From: Aldehydirespirator sp965203635
GTDB lineage: Bacteria > Actinomycetota > Acidimicrobiia > Acidimicrobiales > Aldehydirespiratoraceae
NCBI GenBank assembly: GCA_965203635.1
Contig: OZ241903.1
Span: 682,001-746,000, forward strand
DNA length: 64,000 nt
Direction of reading: 5' to 3'
Shown here: positions 62,479 through 64,000 of the stretch, one piece after another
Position numbering within the stretch: the stretch's first letter is position 1
How the letters are laid out: the number at the start of each line of letters is the position of its first letter
Notes under the pieces: model-generated
The model's input: only the letters and a program-made list of their open reading frames with translations
What the model was told of the DNA's origin: nothing
Database searches by the model: none
Translations under genes and position numbers: made by a program

Positions 62479-64000
62479 CTATGTCTGTCCGGTGGGCATC
62501 CGGTAGCCGACGCGGGGCTCGGTGAAGATGTAGTCGGGGTTCTCAGCAGAGTCGTCGAGTTTGCGGCGGAGCCGTTTGACGACGTCGCGCACCAGCCAGG
62601 GCTCGCCGACTCTTTGGGGTCCCCACACCCGGTGCAGCAGCGCGTTGTGGGTCAGCACCCGCGGGGCGTGCGCGGCCAGTTCATACAGCACGGCGTACTC
62701 GGTGGCGGTCAGCTCCACCGGCTCGCCGGCCACCGCGGCGCGGCGCCGGGCGTAGTCGATACTCAACTCGCCGGCCTGGTAGGGCGCCGACGGCTCGTCC
62801 TCGAAGGACTCCAGCCGCCGGCGCAGAGCCGCCCTGATCCTCGCGGCCAGCTCGGTGGGCGAGAAGGGCTTCACCAGGTAGTCGGCCGCGCCCATGTCGA
62901 AGGCCCTGGCGACGGTCTCGTCATGTCCGTACGCCGACAAGAACACCACCGGTATGTCCGCGGTCTTGTGGATGTCGCTCATCACGTCGATGCCGTCGCG
63001 GTCCGGCAGCACCAGATCCAGCAGCACCAGATGCGGCTTCTCCTCGGCCATGATGCGGCCGATGTCGGCGGGGTCGCCGGTGACGACGGGCGCGTACCCC
63101 GCCCTGATGAGGGTGTCGCGGATGTACCTGAGCGCCTGGGGGTCGTCGTCTACGGCCAGGACCCGCACCTGGCGCTCAGACGGCGGCCGCGGCCCGCCGG
63201 GGCCCGCCGCCGGCGCGGCCGGCGCGGGCTCTGCGGCCGGCATCGTGAACGTGAACCGCGCCCCCAGCCCCGGCCCGTCGCTGTCGGCCCAGATGCGGCC
63301 TCCGTGGGCCTCCACGATGCCCTTGCAGATGGCGAGGCCCAGACCCGACCCCTCCACACCCGTTGCGGCGGCGCCCGATGCGTGGCCGGTGCCGTGGCCC
63401 CGCGAGAACCGGCGGAACAACTCCGGCATCAGCTCCGCCGGTATGCCCCGGCCCTCGTCGGTGACCGAGACCGCCACATGGGGGCCGTCCTTGGCTGCGG
63501 CCACCATGATCGGCGACCCCTCAGGTGAGCTTGCGGCCGCGTTGAACAGAAGGTTGCCCAGCACCTGCGCGATGCGGCGACGGTCCGCCATCACCAGCGG
63601 CAGGTCCTGCGCCGCCTCCACGCTGAGGGGGTTGGTGGCGCCTCCGGCGATGAACCGGTTCCTGGCGTCGTGCACCGGCAGGTTCACATCGACGGGCTCG
63701 GGCGCCACCGGCAGGGTGCCGGTGTTGATGCGGGCGACATCGAGCAGGTCGCCGATGAGGTGCCGCATCTGGTCGGACTGGTCGCGGATGATGCACAAGA
63801 ACTGCGTCATCTCCGCGGGGTCGAGCCCGCCGCCGGTCTCCAGCAGCGTGGCCACCGACCCCTTGACCGCCGCCAGGGGGGTGCGCAGCTCGTGGCTCAC
63901 GATGGCCAGGAACTCGGCCCGCAGCCGCTCCTGTTCCTCCAGCGGCGCCATGTCCTGCAACGTGACCACGAACGACACCAGCGCGTCCTGTTCGCTGGAG
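62479..64000 (-). CDS. Histidine kinase-receiver-winged-helix hybrid (partial, 5' end outside window)
   Basis: About 507 residues visible; the frame runs off the window. In order: end of a PAS-like domain (VSFVVTLQDMAPLEEQE), dimerisation domain with FLAIVSHELRTPL, ATPase with LGNLLFNAA, VTDEGRGIP and GSGLGLAI, an Ala/Pro linker, a receiver (VLAVDDDP, LVLLDLVLPDRDG with the phospho-aspartate, LSAYG, YLVKPF), and an OmpR/PhoB-type winged helix (LTATEYAVLYELA, RVWGPQR, DVVKRLRRKL). Sensor and DNA-binding output on one chain is uncommon. Confidence 0.88.
   Translation of the reverse strand, partial: SSEQDALVSFVVTLQDMAPLEEQERLRAEFLAIVSHELRTPLAAVKGSVATLLETGGGLDPAEMTQFLCIIRDQSDQMRHLIGDLLDVARINTGTLPVAPEPVDVNLPVHDARNRFIAGGATNPLSVEAAQDLPLVMADRRRIAQVLGNLLFNAAASSPEGSPIMVAAAKDGPHVAVSVTDEGRGIPAELMPELFRRFSRGHGTGHASGAAATGVEGSGLGLAICKGIVEAHGGRIWADSDGPGLGARFTFTMPAAEPAPAAPAAGPGGPRPPSERQVRVLAVDDDPQALRYIRDTLIRAGYAPVVTGDPADIGRIMAEEKPHLVLLDLVLPDRDGIDVMSDIHKTADIPVVFLSAYGHDETVARAFDMGAADYLVKPFSPTELAARIRAALRRRLESFEDEPSAPYQAGELSIDYARRRAAVAGEPVELTATEYAVLYELAAHAPRVLTHNALLHRVWGPQRVGEPWLVRDVVKRLRRKLDDSAENPDYIFTEPRVGYRMPTGQT

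Overview
The window reads as a chromosomal segment of a GC-rich actinobacterium. The best evidence is a mycothiol ligase gene (mshC) directly upstream of cysS, together with many GTG starts, ATGA/GTGA stop-start overlaps and start codons sitting 6-8 nt after TANNNT boxes, which suggests leaderless mRNAs. LLM-type flavoproteins, a P450, sulfatase, PhyH, acyl-CoA enzymes and a short-read-like scatter of catabolic genes would fit a free-living or host-associated member of the Acidimicrobiia; that class assignment is inference.

Layout. 0-8.9 kb: 1-Cys peroxiredoxin, a sugar-acid dehydratase, NAD salvage (nicotinate phosphoribosyltransferase read in frame into nicotinamidase), an ABC exporter, exonuclease VII (xseA-xseB) and a polyprenyl diphosphate synthase. 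9.0-15.7 kb: a tight catabolic operon (FAD oxidase, VOC protein, SDR, cysteine-dioxygenase-like/rhodanese fusion), then an LLM flavoprotein and a zinc alcohol dehydrogenase. 15.7-26.6 kb (minus): an operon with two HyuA-like, one HyuB-like, a zinc-ribbon gamma-like and a ~30 kDa subunit, matching the five-part make-up of acetophenone carboxylase, plus a thiolase-fold/DUF35 pair and an acyl-CoA ligase: a plausible ketone-carboxylation, CoA-activation, cleavage route. 26.9-33.4 kb: prfC, sulfatase, P450, a Glu/Leu-dehydrogenase-like gene, tRNA-Ala(TGC), nitrilase. 33.4-37.1 kb (minus): a mau-like set (MauE, Tat-exported Cys-rich protein with S-layer domains, thioredoxin-like, membrane protein). 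37.2-53.5 kb: PhyH/acyl-CoA dehydrogenase, histidine kinase, SDR, MBL hydrolase, cyclophilin, 3-hydroxyacyl-CoA dehydrogenase, HAD hydrolase, beta-propeller, molybdenum hydroxylase large subunit, cysS, mshC, old-yellow-enzyme. 53.8-58.3 kb: tRNA-Arg(CCT) followed by a decayed accessory stretch: a Schlafen-type AlbA_2 regulator flanked by two matching palindromes, surface-protein fragments, a two-repeat type I-E-like CRISPR remnant and a frameshifted gene. 58.3-64 kb: solute-binding lipoprotein, Rieske oxygenase plus cupin dioxygenase, and a histidine kinase-receiver-winged-helix protein cut by the window end.

The most unusual signals are repeats. Several intergenic spaces carry nested palindromes (outer stem 8-14 bp, internal loop, inner stem), many with GAA...TTC ends. 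One type forms a four-copy 71-bp tandem array inside the carboxylase operon, and the same outer arms occur twice, at a frame-preserving 72-bp period, inside the coding sequence of the HyuA-like gene of that same operon. A separate 49-bp element occurs four times, always co-oriented 30-62 nt upstream of a start codon.
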